This document shows, piece after piece, positions 45,081 to 57,950 of a stretch of 64,000 bases of DNA (within the stretch, counting starts at the first letter, position 1; the number at the start of each line of letters is the position of its first letter). The position numbers were made by a program, and so were the translations under genes. The stretch is from assembly GCA_000827265.1 (NCBI GenBank), contig KN834755.1, positions 458,063 to 522,062 of the forward strand, written 5' to 3'. Source of the DNA: Collybiopsis luxurians FD-317 M1 (lineage: Eukaryota; Basidiomycota; Agaricomycetes; Agaricales; Omphalotaceae). Below the pieces are notes generated by a model that was not told the DNA's origin, made no database searches, and saw only the letters and a program-made list of their open reading frames with translations.

Positions 45081-48000
45081 GACCATTTTTCCTGATGAAC
45101 AAGCTCAAACTGACTCAAACTCTAGTTCAAAAAAGTGTCAGTTGGATTTGGACAGTCATGATCAGCAGTCTTCCAAGGTATGCCCTTCAGAAATTAATCA
45201 TAGCTGTCTCATTGCTGATTTCTCCTCAGTTGGCTATGCCTTTATCTCACCCACTCACTCCTGTTGCTGAATTGCCTGCTGTTTTTGTCAACCTTGACTC
45301 TGCTCCCTCAGAAACCTTTTCTGGACAGTCAAGTGTATTCATAGATCAGAACATTGGTAACCAGCCCCTGGCATTTGATGATGAGGAAGGTAGAGATGCT
45401 GGATTAGTGTGTGATGGGTTGGGTATAGAAGATGAGGATGAGGATGAGGAAGGTAGTAATGCAAACTGTGCAGGATTAGGGAATCACAGTAACAAAACAT
45501 GATCACATACTAAATGCTCTGCTTTGCCTCACTGGCTTTGAGAAATCTTCAATGAATATGTTTCTGCTTTGAGTCACCATGGCCCAGATGGCCTGCCTCC
45601 TCTTTATTGTGATCTTAAAACATTTTACTTTTCACATCTATCCAATTTCTTTATTCTTTACAATATGCCATCTTCTGACTATCCAAACCCCACAAATCTG
45701 TATTCCTACAAATTCTTCCTTTGGGATCCTGAGTGCCTTGTTGAGGAAGGGATTCTGTGTCTGAAATGTCATACAAAACTTCAGAGACATGGTCATCTTC
45801 ACTGCCTGCATCACTTTGTAGATTTTGAGCAGATGGTCTGGATGATTGGTTATCATTACCAATGTCCTACCTGTCTGCATCCAGATTCTGGAAATAAAAC
45901 AGTCACATTTCGAAGCTGGGACCATTCTATTCTTGAGCTGCTGCCAAAGCCTCTTGCCGCTGAGTTCCCTGCACACCTATCACACTGCAGTGGGATTTCC
46001 CATGGACTTTTTATGTTCATGCATTCATGTTTCCAGCATGGCATTGGAGCTAAACAGTTTGCAAATGCTCTCTGTGTCCAACAGCTTCAATGTTATGATG
46101 AGTTACAGCTTCAGTACCTGCATTTTCTTCTGAAAAGCTCAACTCTGAAAGTAGCCTTAACTGGTAAGAAAGCTGAGCTGTTTCTCCCATTCAATGACTG
46201 CTCCAATAAAGGATTTGCAGGCTTTGTACCTGGCCATCAGTGGCTCTGAGATATCTATGATAGCTTCATCAAGAGTCATTTACAAGATTTCAATCAGCAT
46301 ACTGCAATGTTGACTGGTGAGATATGTACAATTGATCATAGCTTCAAGGTATACCAAAATTCCTATAATAAATCATATTAATACTATTTACAGGTCACAA
46401 AGCAGATTGCAAAGATCAATGGTGTGCAGGTATTTGTGGCCCTTCTTACAGTCACAAATGAAAAGGGCGAAATTTGGCTGTGCAATCTTGTTGCTTCAAA
46501 ATCCCATTCTCAGTTTGAGCTTGCTCTAACCTGAATGCAAGATTCTTTAACAATATATGGCCACACTTCACCCTCTATTTTCTACACTGACAATATGGCT
46601 GACAAGGAGTTTCTTGAGAATGCCTTCCCTTCACTTTGTGAAGACCTGGTTCCAATTGAAAAGTACTCAAACCTTGAACCTCTTACTATCCTGGAAGATG
46701 AAGTCACAATTTCATCTCCACTTCAAACTGCGCCTGATATTGACTCTCAAATGCAAGCCATTATTCAGCTGCTTCCAGATGATGATCGTAACACACAAGT
46801 TGTGGTCGGCTTTGATGCTGAATACAATGTTGAAGTCTCATCTCATGGGCATGTCAATAGCTGTGGTCATACAGCTATTATTCAGATTGCTTGTGGGAAG
46901 AACATTTTCATACTTCAGGTCAGTACTATCTTGACTTTCAAGCTGTACATTTTCTCAAATATTATTAACAGGTTGGACAAATGGTGGCCAGTGGTCGACT
47001 CCCATCCTCTCTCAAAAACTTACTCAGGAATCCACATATTCTGAAAGTTGGACATTGCATCTCAGCTGATCTCAGGTACCTGGAACAGTGTTGCTCTGAG
47101 CCCAAGGGCTCCTTTGCCAGTGCTGTTGACCTTGCAAAAATGGCAAAAGAACAACTAGTTGTCAAGTGTGCTAATATTGGGCTTGCCAACCTTTGCATCG
47201 CTGTTCTACATAAATGGCTCAACAAAAATGTATCTGAGCGGGTGAGCTTATCATGGGAGAATGAAGAATTATCTGCAGAACAGATTGCTTATGCTGCCCT
47301 GGATGCATATTGCACTCTACGAATCTATGAAGCTCTTACATTGATCCCACTTCCTACACCTCTCACCTCAGAAACACCATTCAGAACACCTGTAATTCTC
47401 TTCGGCCAGGATAAATCTTGCCTCATTGCTTGGGGCCTATTCTCATCTCTCATAATGCGCCAACATATAAGAACATTAATCTGACATCTTCCCAATGTAT
47501 CATCACTGTCACAGATATATATGTACCAGGTGCAGTCATCTCTTTATACAAGAAATGATTACTTTCAAGCCTTGGTTCACCACCATTCAACCTGGTCTGT
47601 CTGCACTCACATATTTTTGTATCCTCAATATCCCCTCTTGCTTTTCTGCCAGAACCTACTTCTCATAATTCAGCTATCGAAACAGTGCCAACTGCCTCAG
47701 ACTCTGCACCCCCTGAATCACTTGATGATGAGGCATCTACTGCTGTCAGAATTGGCATGCTTAGGCTTGACACTTCTGATTCATCTCAAGATCATCCTGC
47801 ACTTTCAACTTCATCTAATTTTGAAGTAGATGCTGAAAGTAAAGCACAGGGGGATTGAGTTCTCTGAGAGGTTGCCACTTTTCCATGGTTACCACATATT
47901 CGCAGCCAGGTTCTCAAGGATCTGTATCATCTTTTTGCTCAAATATCTTCTCACAGGCTTTGAGTTGACTTTTGCTTCACATTGCATGATGCCATTTTCC

Positions 48001-49739
48001 TTCCCGATACACAGGATAAAAATTGTATTGAAGCCTGGGGTTCAGTCCAAAAACCTCCAGTAACTTTTGCCTATCTGATGTGGGCTCATCCACAGTGGGT
48101 ATTGAAGCATTGCAAATGCATTATTCCTTCTCCAGAACAGCTTTACCCTCTCATTGAGCATGTGCTTTGCAGATATGGACCCTTGAAGGATGCCAAAACT
48201 GGACTTCCATTGTTTAACACTGCTGCTTGGTCATCTTTGTGAAAAATTCTGGAGCTTATTTGGAAAGGCTTCATCTCAGATCCTCTTGGAGTTGCTCTCT
48301 ATTGTGAGATCCAGTTTGATGCTAAGGCTGGAGGACTCCCAATTTACTGCTGCTATTGAGGGACCAATTTCACTGAGGGTGGTGTACATTGGCATATCAT
48401 TGAACATGTTCCGACACATGGAGTTTCTGTTCAACATGTACATGCATGTCTACTGGATATTGTTTTGGTACACAATCTGCTTGTACATATGTGAACAGCT
48501 TAATCTCAAGTATAAACTAAACTCTCAAATCAAGGTTGGTACTTATCATAGCAGCGGCAGCCCTTATCAGGGTCATTACAGCATATGGCTTGTCAATGAG
48601 TTTCAAGAGGTTTGTTTGACTCTTCATGGCCAAGGAATTCTCCAAAACAATTATGAATCTCCCAATGGCTGGGTCAATGGCAATTTCTATCAGCTCTCTA
48701 CAGAACATGTTGGTATCCTTCCTATTCCAGAATCAGTCTGTGAAACATTGGGAATGTTACCATACAATCTTGAACTTCATTTCTCTCAGACACACTGGTT
48801 TGTTGCATCACTCCAGAACACTCAGTGCCCAGTCTTGCCCATTCATAATTCAGCTGAAGAAGCTCTTTTTCATGATTTCATGGCTAAATATGGCAGTGGA
48901 ACTAAGCCGAAGTGGCAAAATATGGTTCTTGCTTGGAATCAGATGGCGAACAACAAAAAAGAAATTTCATACAAGGTATGTGTATTGCTCCAGATCTATT
49001 CATAGCTGACACTATTATACATTAGTTACCTGAACATCTTCACCTTTACTATGCTGGAGTTTGGAAGAGATTAGCAAATGTCAAGCAAACTCTTGCATTA
49101 ACATCGGCGGAAAGGACAGAGGTCAAACAACATCTTACCAGCTTAGCTCAAACAAAACACCTGCCTCCTGTCGCCCAGAAACCTCTCAATCTGCATCATG
49201 TAACTTGGGGGCTCCTTGAACTGGACAGTAAGTAAACAGAATGATTCGCAGTTCTAAAGGCTTTCTAACACCTCAGCAAAGGCAATGAAACAATGAATCC
49301 ATCACCCAATAGTACCTCAATGGACTCAGACCCTAACAGGGCCCCATCTTCACCTTCAGACCAAGCGTCATCATCATTGTTGCCACTTGTCCCCACACAG
49401 TTGCCTCTGCCAGTCTCTAGCTCAGGTTTGGTCATTCCATCACCTACTCCAGCAACCTCATCATCAACAGTAGCTGAAACCCTATCATCTTCCTTACATT
49501 CCACGACAACCTCCTTGAGTGCTCATACAACACTCAGCACACTTGCTACCTGCCGAGTTGAAAAGTCAACCAAAAAGCCAATGCCAGTGCCAAAAACAAA
49601 AGCACCGAGAAAATGTCCAAAATGTACAGGCAGCGAGAGCTGTCCTGGTCACAAGGAAGCACACTTGTGTACAGGTGTATGTCGAGACTGTGGTAGAAGG
49701 GAGTGCAAGGGGTGAAACTCAAGAAAATCAAACTCCCAT

Positions 49740-50869
49740 GTAATGCGGGATGGGATTGAACAGCTTCTGTATTATGCCTTTTTAACTATGTGTATTGTAT
49801 CTTTATTTGTATATAAATTGAGCCGGTAGAACATCTAAAACTCATCAATTCTTAGTCCATGTCAGCGCAAGGATTCAGATTCAAGTGAAAGACACACCTT
49901 AACATGACCAAATCTATTCATATCCTTAAAACTCCTGCAAATATAAGCCAGGATTTGAAAGCTTTGAGAGCTACATTTTCATCCTTGTCCATTGTCGAGT
50001 ATAGCAGGTATTTCGCTACATGATTGATCCTAGGCATGAGTTTTTGGGTCGAGGGGGTGGCAAAAGGAGAAGTGCTTGGCAAATATTTTGCTAAACTGAA
50101 GAAGCATTGTCAGAAGCTCATCCAAAGAGACAAGCTATGAAAGAATCAATGTTGACGAAAAGAGACTGGCGGTTGATAGGGCAAAGTAGGACAGACATGT
50201 GATGGTCATGCATGGCTACACTCGGCTGACAACGGCATGGCTTCAGTATCCGGATTCCCTTTTTCGTCAATTTCAGAAATAATTCATTGAGCTTGCACAA
50301 GTCCCATTAACTGGGGCCCAAAAAAATCTGAAGGGTCTGGATACATGTCATTGACTGTTCTGGCACATATTTTTAGGGATGTACATGGAAATGAGTGAAC
50401 AGGAAGTGTATTTTTGTTTTAGTATCTTATTGCGCAGGAAACGCGCAACTGGTAGAGCAAAAAAAATCCAGAGAAGATGAAAGTTTGGCAGGTAGCTGTG
50501 AGTATATGAAGGGCTCGAAAGAGTAATTAAAGCTAACGAGGGTACAGAAGTCTCTCAAACTCTCCCTTCTTTTTTTCCTTTTTTGGAATTTTCCTTTTTG
50601 ATTTATTTTTTGAAAATCCCACAAACATCAGTATCGAGCCGAAATGGTAAGTATGAAATGGCCGAAAGAGCACTGGTACAATAGGATAATCTTTGCGGAA
50701 CAATTGAGGCTGTATCTCTGTCTCCAACAGACCGTCCAAGCGAATGTGAAGTAAAGGCCGATTATTGCAATTAATAGATGGAATAATATTGGCGTCTAAG
50801 ATCTAAGTGCTCATGCCGGAACGAAATGTCACGTGGGTTTGAGTATTCGTCCGAACAGCTACCTTACAA
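49740..50869. other. Unassigned DNA between transposon and duplicated segment copy 2
   Basis: No supported gene. AT-rich to about 50,640 with A and T runs (50,459-50,468 and 50,571-50,610). From 50,735 it is the tail of copy 1. Confidence 0.4.
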
Positions 50870-51051
50870 GTTTACAACGAAAAACTATCACTCTTTCGGT
50901 TGTTCCTGTTCATACAAAGCTAATGATAGAACGAATGTGGCAAGGATGTATGCGACCTGTCGATAATCTGCAGATTGGCGCAAGTCTTGAAAGCTCCCCA
51001 CTTCGAGAACGACTTAGAAACAATAGCATTGACCGCGTCGATAACTTACCA

Positions 51052-51721
51052 CTAAAGATATTCATTTACAATTTCCAACATCTGTTGAGCAACTACGGCC
51101 GTCCCATAATGAATATCAATGAATTGAATGGAGTTCGTGGACTGAGTGGTGGGGTCAATGAACCCTTGAGGATCAGCGAGCCTCAATGTAACCGCAAGCC
51201 TGAAGGCTCGCTGCATGCTATTAGATCAATGAGTTGTGAACTAGAAGAACTAAATAATGGAGGTTACCGTACCCAAGAAGCGAATTGTGTGTGGCTCTGT
51301 TGACAATGGCTCGAAAAGCGGGTTGCCAGTTCCCCTGCCCGTCGAAGAACTTCCAAGGTGGATCATTATACCATGTAGCGACGACAGCAAAGCCTTGTAA
51401 AGTCCTGAAATTTGGAGGGCTTTCGTATGTGTACACCAACCCTTGGGAGGTGCTAGCTCCGGCGTAAGGCAAGCCGTTGTCTCTAGCAGTCTGAATGTCC
51501 CGAGTGACACGATCAAACTGGTTGAGGGTACCAAAAAGCTTGTACGCTTGTGCGTTTCTTTGCCATACACCCAAGCCCTCGCGAGACTCTTGCCTGAAGT
51601 CCGCAGGTGTGAACCTGATGACAGTCGGTCTGTTCGGGTCTGGAGGTCGGGTCACATTCCCCGCGTCCCAGGTGATGTTGTCGCGTGTAGGGTTAAAGGC
51701 GAAAACTTGTTCAGTGGCCAT
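51052..51721 (-). CDS. Uncharacterised 204-aa protein, paralogue 2
   Basis: Exons 51721-51273 and 51217-51052; the intron is at the same site as in paralogue 1 (55 nt here). The protein starts MATEQVFAFNPTRDNITWD and lacks one Asn of the GQGNNWQ stretch. Differences from paralogue 1 cluster in the region after the FFDG motif and in the second exon (LAVTLRLADPQGF versus LAVQMKLSDPQGF). The YKLFGTLNQFDRVTRD and WYNDPPWKFFDGQG segments are unchanged. Open and correctly spliced, so probably expressed. Function unknown. Confidence 0.8.
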
Positions 51722-52490
51722 GATTCGAATGAGCTCGACAGATTTCTTAGTTTATATATGAGAGCGTATTATTAGGCACAGTTTGTTGCTGACCAGATCC
51801 CTTAGTTCGAGCAACCTGCCAATGTCAAGTACCGGAGGACCGTGGCGTAGAAGAGCTCAAGAGAACACTCAAATAAATTTGAGTTTGTTCGAACCAACAG
51901 GAAGCCCGGACGAGAGCCTTGTACGTCGGACCATTGACGAACAAAGAACATTCTAAAGTAACATTTGAAATGAACCCCATTACGCACAAAACACGAGTTT
52001 GAGGTAGACCTCACTAGGATTACGCGCAGCTGACCATCTGTCTAGGAAAGCATGAATGGATTAAAGCTTGTAGTTCGTATAAGGCTTCGTCTAGTAGTAC
52101 TCCTGAGTCAAGATCAGAACATTCATAGAACTACGGGCCTTTAGTACGAACAGTCAACGGTGAGACTTCTTAAGAAAAATTCTAGCTTTCATGGTGAACT
52201 GATGATATTACGGTTTGGCATCGACTATATCTTTGTGTAGGACGGTGAAGCGGAGGTGGAATTGAATGGAAAGCTTGACAAGAAAGGGGTCGATCTAAAG
52301 CAGCCGTAACCAAATAGACTGAGGGGTATTATCCGTTCGTGTCATTGCTACGTTATTGGAAGTTTGGAACCTCTGGAAAATACACATGAGATCCAATTAT
52401 TATTAGACCTACTGATACATTTAAACGAAGAGAATCCGAGGGAATACTTCTAATCGCAACCATCACTGCCTGAGAGACGAGGTAAACTCA

Positions 52491-52891
52491 TTAGGGATTC
52501 TTAAAGCCGCCGGGTTGATACCTAGCATTATTAGCTCCAGAGTAAAGTGTAATATGAAATGTACTAGTACGTACCATATCCAGCCAACTGCTTGCAACCC
52601 ACGGCAAAGCAAATCCAAGCCCTCAATAAGCAACAAATTTGTAGGTAAAAGCCCGCTTGTTCAAATAGTCAAAGGGCATATGCTAGATATACAGGGTAGG
52701 TCAGAGTAACTACCGTCAAAAGAAAACTAAAGACTAACGTGAACCACAGAGTGCGGGGTTATTTGACTCTGAGTGGGTGGACCAAAGCTATTCAGCAACC
52801 TCGCGCAGTTCGGTGACCGGGCCAGGTATCTCGATGCTGAGGGCTGTAAAGCAGCTTTGGATGCGCGAGAGAGGAGTGAGGCCGATGACAC
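52491..52891 (-). pseudogene. COX8: COX8 pseudogene
   Basis: Clear copy of 41,822-42,217. The start codon is GTG instead of ATG (52,891). There is an in-frame TGA at 52,625-52,623 within the transmembrane exon, and about 5 extra bases near 52,593 shift frame after ALPWV. The presequence exon and the KNP tail are still recognisable. Confidence 0.88.
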
Positions 52892-53285
52892 CTGAAAGTC
52901 TTCCGATGGGAAAAATGTTGAGGTAAGTGCGGAGCTTGTTATGAAGAAGTTGTATTATAACGAGTCGGGTTACTTCTTCTAACTACCTTTGCCGGTAGAT
53001 CCAGACTGACTTTGACTCGGGTTGAGATCCATTGAATGTCTGCGGAGATCCAGGCACGCACCGACTATGAATCCATAAATCGGCATTTGCAGAGCATTAG
53101 TCTGGACGGATGATGTTGGAAACAAGAGACAGTTACATGATGCAGCCGATAAAGGGAATTCCACTTCATCAGCAGTGTCGGCGCCCCGAATTGTCTGGAC
53201 CGACGGACGCGTCCGGGCCGATCGATATAACTTGCTTTGACATACTCGTTATGGCAGAAGCTGTGCGGCAGTTATCATTCGCTAG

Positions 53286-54224
53286 GCCTACCTGACCGAG
53301 TTTACCAGAATGATTGTAACCTAGCCTTAGACTAAGATGAAGGGACAATGGCATATACAGCACAAAATACTCACCGTTCTGTGATCCCGGTATAGTATGC
53401 AAGTCTAAATTGACACGAAGTCCGTACTTTCTTGCCCAATTCAAAATGCGAACGATATATCTAGAAAGACGCCGATCAGACTGGATGAAAAAAAGTGAGG
53501 TATAAAATGAGCTAGCCTCCAACTCGTTTTCGCCGAAAAAGGTTCTCCAGGCCAGGTTTCAATTGCCCAGAAGGGAATGGGGAGGCGGATCCAGTTTAAA
53601 CCCGCACCCGCTATTTCGGCGATATCTTGCTCTGTCTGTGGAACACAGCGTGTCATGAGAACGATCTGCAGATGATTGGAACAAACCACGCACGATGAAA
53701 GTCTATGGACCAAAAAAACAATAAAGTGTTAGATAATGCCCTCCCGATAAGTGTAACACACTCACATTATAGTGATTTTCGAGTTGGTTGAGGCCACCTG
53801 AACTGGTATCAACCGCCATGGCTTCACTGAGTGTCCATTCGTCGACAGCGTTCGGATATTTCTCAAAAAATGCGGGCGTGATAAACGGTTCAATGACGAA
53901 AAGACCGCCGAGGTTGACACTGATACAAAAGAGAATAATGTAAGTTCTCCGCACTCAAAAGCGATGACACTGCCTACCGGTAAATTCTATCCTTTGTCCA
54001 ATCCCAGCTGGTATTAAGTGGTGGAGTCCCAGAGTTTGTTCGAGCATTATTATTGAATGGGTCGTTTGGATCAAACACCCCTGATTTGAAGCAGCTAATG
54101 AAACCAAAATCTTCATTCCAGATTTAAGAGAAAGCTTACAGTATCCTCCGAAGGGGTTCTTGTAGGTAGACTTGGTGCCGTCATCGGTGATAATTTCAGA
54201 ACCATCACCACCCGACGTGGCCAT
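53286..54224 (-). pseudogene. Fragment of a GH5 exo-beta-1,3-glucanase gene, both ends missing
   Basis: Minus-strand exons read GSEIITDDGTKSTYKNPFGG, then FDPNDPFNN and NTSWDWTKDRIY, VNLGGLFVIEPFITPAFFEK, AVDEWTLSEAMAVDTSSGG, LNQLENHY, TEQDIAEIAGAGLNWIRLP, IPFWAIETWPGEPF, LNWARKYGLRVNLDLHTIPG and YNHSGKLGQ. These match fungal GH5 exo-beta-1,3-glucanases up to the Asp-Leu-His stretch; the NE acid/base and nucleophile regions are absent. Introns are retained, so it came from genomic DNA, not cDNA. The fragment stops at a splice donor (GTCAG|GTAGG), where duplicated-segment sequence resumes. Absent from copies 1 and 3. Confidence 0.8.
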
Positions 54225-54270
54225 CAGAGAAAAGAATCAAGAATTGCGATAACCCACCGAGGTCTTGGAG

Positions 54271-56159
54271 TGAAGTATAAGCCAGAAATTCGAGCTTCCG
54301 AAGTATGCCAAATATTGTCCGATGGAGCTGGAAATTGATGACTAGAGTGATATTCCGGAATCGGTACGCAGTGGCGTATGCATATGTTTCTCAAATTGAA
54401 GCGGAATGACCTGAACAGAACATCCCCACTTGCCTTCCTGACATGATCATTCACCCTCGTCGCATGTGAAATGCTTTGGTTGGCAGCGTGAACGCAAGAT
54501 CGACGCTGGACCTAGATTCAAGAGATATGATGGAAAATTTTACTCTGTTCTGTCATCCATGGACGAAAACAGACTAGCCATTTGCGCTTCCACTCCCACT
54601 TACCTTTATACCCAAACAGTGAGGACTATAAACACATCTAAGGGCCCTCGATTGCCGTGGCCTGCTTATGTGTGGTTAGTCTTATCAGCAATTAACGAAA
54701 GATGGGCGCACCACAGACGCACTGTCTACAGCCTGTCAGTTTTGGAACTCTAAGCAAAACGCCGCAGAACCACTAATCACTATTGGAGTGATGGTTATCC
54801 AGGCGTCTGGGTTGCAGGGTCTGAGGCGGTGACAATGCTTCGCCGAAGAAAACGATGAAGCTATTGTGAACCGTGAACAGTTCAAATGGGGGTTTCTACA
54901 GAGAAAACTAATCCACTCCTGCTCTTTCCATTCGGACCTCAAGGCCGTATTGGAAAGACATCCGCCCCTCACCCCATTCACCCGCTTCATAGATGCAGGC
55001 GCGGTTGAATGAGCTGTTCAGATCTCTATCCCTCTATTTTGTCGAGAGTGTGTCCGAACGACGGAATTGAACTGCAATGCCAATGAAAAGTTGTTCAGCA
55101 TAGAAACTTGACCGTGACGGTCCGAGCGAATGAATAGTAAAGACTCCAGCCGATTATTGCGATCGAGCAAAGTTTACATCGCCATAGAGGCCTCGAGAAA
55201 AGCGGTTAAGCACCGCATTCCGAGCTGCGGTTCATAGAAGCTGGAAATAGATGGAACGAAAAATGAAAGTCTTGTGATTCGGAATCCACCCGAAGGACAT
55301 GGCAAGAGCGATTATCATGAGATCCACTCCCGCTTTCCTTGTACGAACAATGCTATCAATGTACGGCCGAAATCAGCGATGAGGAGCTGTAGATGAGCTG
55401 CGATCTATTGAACCAACGATCACGCCTTCTTACAATCGGCCGCTTACGGACGAATCTCTACGCATAAGCTACAAGCACACACCTAATCGAATGTACGTCT
55501 ATATCAAGGCAGTCTTTGAATTCGTCCAGTCACTTAGCTTTCACACTTTCGGGCGATTCTCTGTGGCCAGATATTTTTGACTTCATCTTCGTAAATATCC
55601 GTTTCGGGTTCTTCTGCCAAGCCAGCAAGCTGTTATACTCAAACTTTAGAGGAGCCGTCAGAGAATCGGGTTGTTTAATTAAGTCCCATTCGGTCTCGCC
55701 TGAAGTTGCACAATTCTTCATGGCGGCCCACATCCGCACGTACTAGTAAGGGGATAGATGCTCAATAAAAAACTGCGAGCGCTCAGTACTGAGTACGAAG
55801 AATCACACAGACAATTGTGACTTGTCAACATTTCATCTACATCCGATAATGTGATTTGAATAGTATCTGTTGTAGCCTGAGGTATAAAAACCAGATCACT
55901 CCCAAAAACATTATCAGGAGCGAGAGCATTTTGACAGGTCTCTATCGGTCATATATGAGGACATCGATGAAGGACTGCGTGCTCAGCGGTACCTTCCCAC
56001 TGGATGGAACCAGTATGACGATTGGGGTCCCTGTGCTTATTCCCGAAGAGTCCAAATTCTACATATGAAAAATCAAAAACAGAAACCCTGAAGTATTTTC
56101 ACAGACGAACCGGTATAACCCAGTAAAACCATCATTTATTGCGGACGAGATGCCTTACT
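54271..56159. other. Right part of copy 2 and spacer to copy 3
   Basis: To about 55,430 this is duplicated-segment sequence shared with copies 1 and 3. From 55,430 to 56,159 I see no recognisable gene; open frames at 55,516-55,746 and 55,856-56,068 have no family features. Confidence 0.45.
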
Positions 56160-57950
56160 TCAAGTAACCTGCCAATGTCAAATACCGGAAGATAGTGGCG
56201 AAGAAGACTTCAAGGTGACAACTCAAGTTATGAACCCCAATATTCCAAGCTTAACAGAAAGCTTGAACTAGAGCCTTTCACGGTGGAACATAGGCAAGCA
56301 AAGAAGAATTTCAAGTGATACTTGAAATGAACCACCTTACACTACAGCGCCGAGTTTGAAGGGAAGACTCTACTAGGATTATGCGCAGCTGACTATTCAT
56401 TTATCCATAGTCAGTTAGTTGGTCATTTCGCAGCGTGGACCCATTGCGGAACTGCCGGGTGCGAGGGGGACGGTACTTAACTACATCTATGGGAACTTTA
56501 CGAACAATCTAAATCTAAATGGCGGCGGTTCTTCCTCTCCCAATCGCGACTAACCTTCCACCTACACAGCAGACGAGCTCAATACCTCAAGGGTAAAGGT
56601 AGATCTGTAATGAACAGGAAGTCAATAGAAACACGGTGTGAATCCAGCTATCGAAATGAGTATAGCTTAGCATGGCCTAATTCTACAGCCCGCCCCGGTT
56701 GAAAATGTACGGGGAACTTGAAGTCGAGCCTGGCATGCGATAAATATTGATTCTTCCCAAGAGCACACAGACCTTGTGTATAAATTTCGCCGTATCCACC
56801 ACCAGTCTTCAGTTAAAATTAACAACCTTAAGTCAGTATAAAGCCTCGTCGCATAGGAGTCGTTAGATTCAATTTCCATCTTGCATTATCCCGTGTAGAG
56901 GATCTCGAACATTTGGGAAGAACATTTCGTGGTGGAATCTCTCAAGCAAAATTTTAATATTCCTCGTCAGCCAGTACAACTACGGTATAGCTCAATCCGA
57001 GCCCATTTTATTCTTGTGAAAGATGACCGAAACGAACAGAAGAGATATCTAATCATAACCCTTACTGATCGAAAGGCGACGTAAATTTTTTAGGAATTGT
57101 TTCTAGCGTCATTATGATTCCATGAAGCGGCAGTCGCAGAGCGTTTCTCGGGACGGAGGATATTGGAAACGAGAGGAGGTCAACATAATGCAGCATACAA
57201 GAGGCATGCAACTGTATCGGCAATTTTGTATCATGGTCTACATGCTCCAAACGTTGCGCGATTCTAGCCAATTGTCTGGATCCAAGGACGGACCCGGACC
57301 GATCGATATAACTTGCTTTGACGTACTCGTTAAATATGGCAGAGGCTGTGCGGCAATTATCAGTCGCTTGACGCTATCAGAGAAAGGATTAAAGTATTGC
57401 CATCACTCACTGAGGTCTTGGGGCGAGGAAGGCCGTGTTGGAAGGGCATCCTCCCCTCGCCCATCCCTCTCGGTTTATGTTTCCCTGAGATGGAGGCGTA
57501 GTCGAGTGAACTTTCCGGATCTCTACCCTTCCGTTCTATCGAAGGTGTATCCGAAAGACGACATTGTACCGCAATGCTCATAAGAAGTTGTTCAGAATAG
57601 AAAAATGACAGTTCGAGCGAATGATACAATGAGAACCTAGCCGATTACTGCGCCTCGATGTAAGCAGTTGAGCACCGCATCCTGGGTTCATGGAAGCTGG
57701 AGGCGTTGTAGTTCGGATGTCGCACAATTTGCGCACAATACGAGGCAATCATGATAAGCGCCGGTATAGCGCTTGAATCAGATCTACTCCCGCTCGTATC
57801 TCAGCCTCTGCCTTTCTTTACAGCTGCAAAATTGCGATATCGAGGTATCAGACGCTTAGAAGAGGTACGAATGATAGTCTTGAAGGACGCCCGAAATCAG
57901 TAACGTTAGTGCTAGACGAGCTGCAGTTTATTGAAGCAACAATACTCCGG
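56160..57950. repeat. Duplicated segment, copy 3 (eroded, without genes)
   Basis: It starts with 'cctgccaatgtcaaataccggaagatagtggcg', equivalent to 41,155 and 51,815, and keeps 'gggaccgatcgatataacttgctttgac'-like sequence at 57,297 and the tail shared with 55,140-55,430. COX8 is deleted and the uncharacterised gene is missing. More diverged than copies 1 and 2 are from each other, so it is an older duplicate. Confidence 0.7.

Larger units (their letters stand above)
44138..49715 (+). pseudogene. Decayed transposon gene: zinc-cluster, DDE-like and 3'-5' exonuclease segments
   Basis: A long broken frame. N-terminus MTSSEPAAGKRKQGHPPG (44,138) looks like a decayed AT-hook. An acidic stretch follows (to 45,502), then GPDGLPPLYCDLKTFYF with LKCHTK and CPTC zinc ligands (45,569-46,250). 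DHSFKVTKQIAKINGVQVF and FYTDNMADKEFLENAFP (46,320-46,650) have the look of the first two Asp sites of a DDE transposase. Next comes an RNase D/WRN-like exonuclease: VVGFDAEYNVE (exo I), VGHCISADLRYLEQ (exo II), IAYAALDAYCTLRIYEAL (exo III), 46,790-47,370. The C-terminus ends with a Cys/His cluster, CPKCTGSESCPGHK then CTGVCRDCGRREC. Stops at 45,502, 46,247, 46,532 and 48,239 are all TGA, as from CGA. CpG is very scarce. Family name not certain; protein inactive here. Confidence 0.7.
43580..50735. mobile_element. 7.15-kb insertion interrupting duplicated segment copy 1
   Basis: Copy 2 reads 'gaccgtgacggtccgagcgaatg' without interruption at about 55,110. In copy 1 the left half ends at about 43,578 and the right half resumes at about 50,735. 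The insert contains the exonuclease-bearing transposon (44.1-49.7 kb) plus flanking sequence (49.75-50.73 kb) that I cannot assign. Clear terminal repeats at the outer limits were not found, so more than one insertion event may be involved. Confidence 0.65.
50870..55430. repeat. Duplicated segment, copy 2
   Basis: Same order as copy 1: uncharacterised gene, dead COX8, conserved non-coding tail. It has an extra insert of about 1 kb (53,286-54,270) carrying part of a GH5 glucanase gene, and extends further right than copy 1 does before its insertion. Confidence 0.8.

Noticed and set aside
54736..54990. Minus-strand open frame in copy 2, similar to one at 43,260-43,460
   Set aside because: Frames differ between copies by indels, so similarity is at DNA level only.
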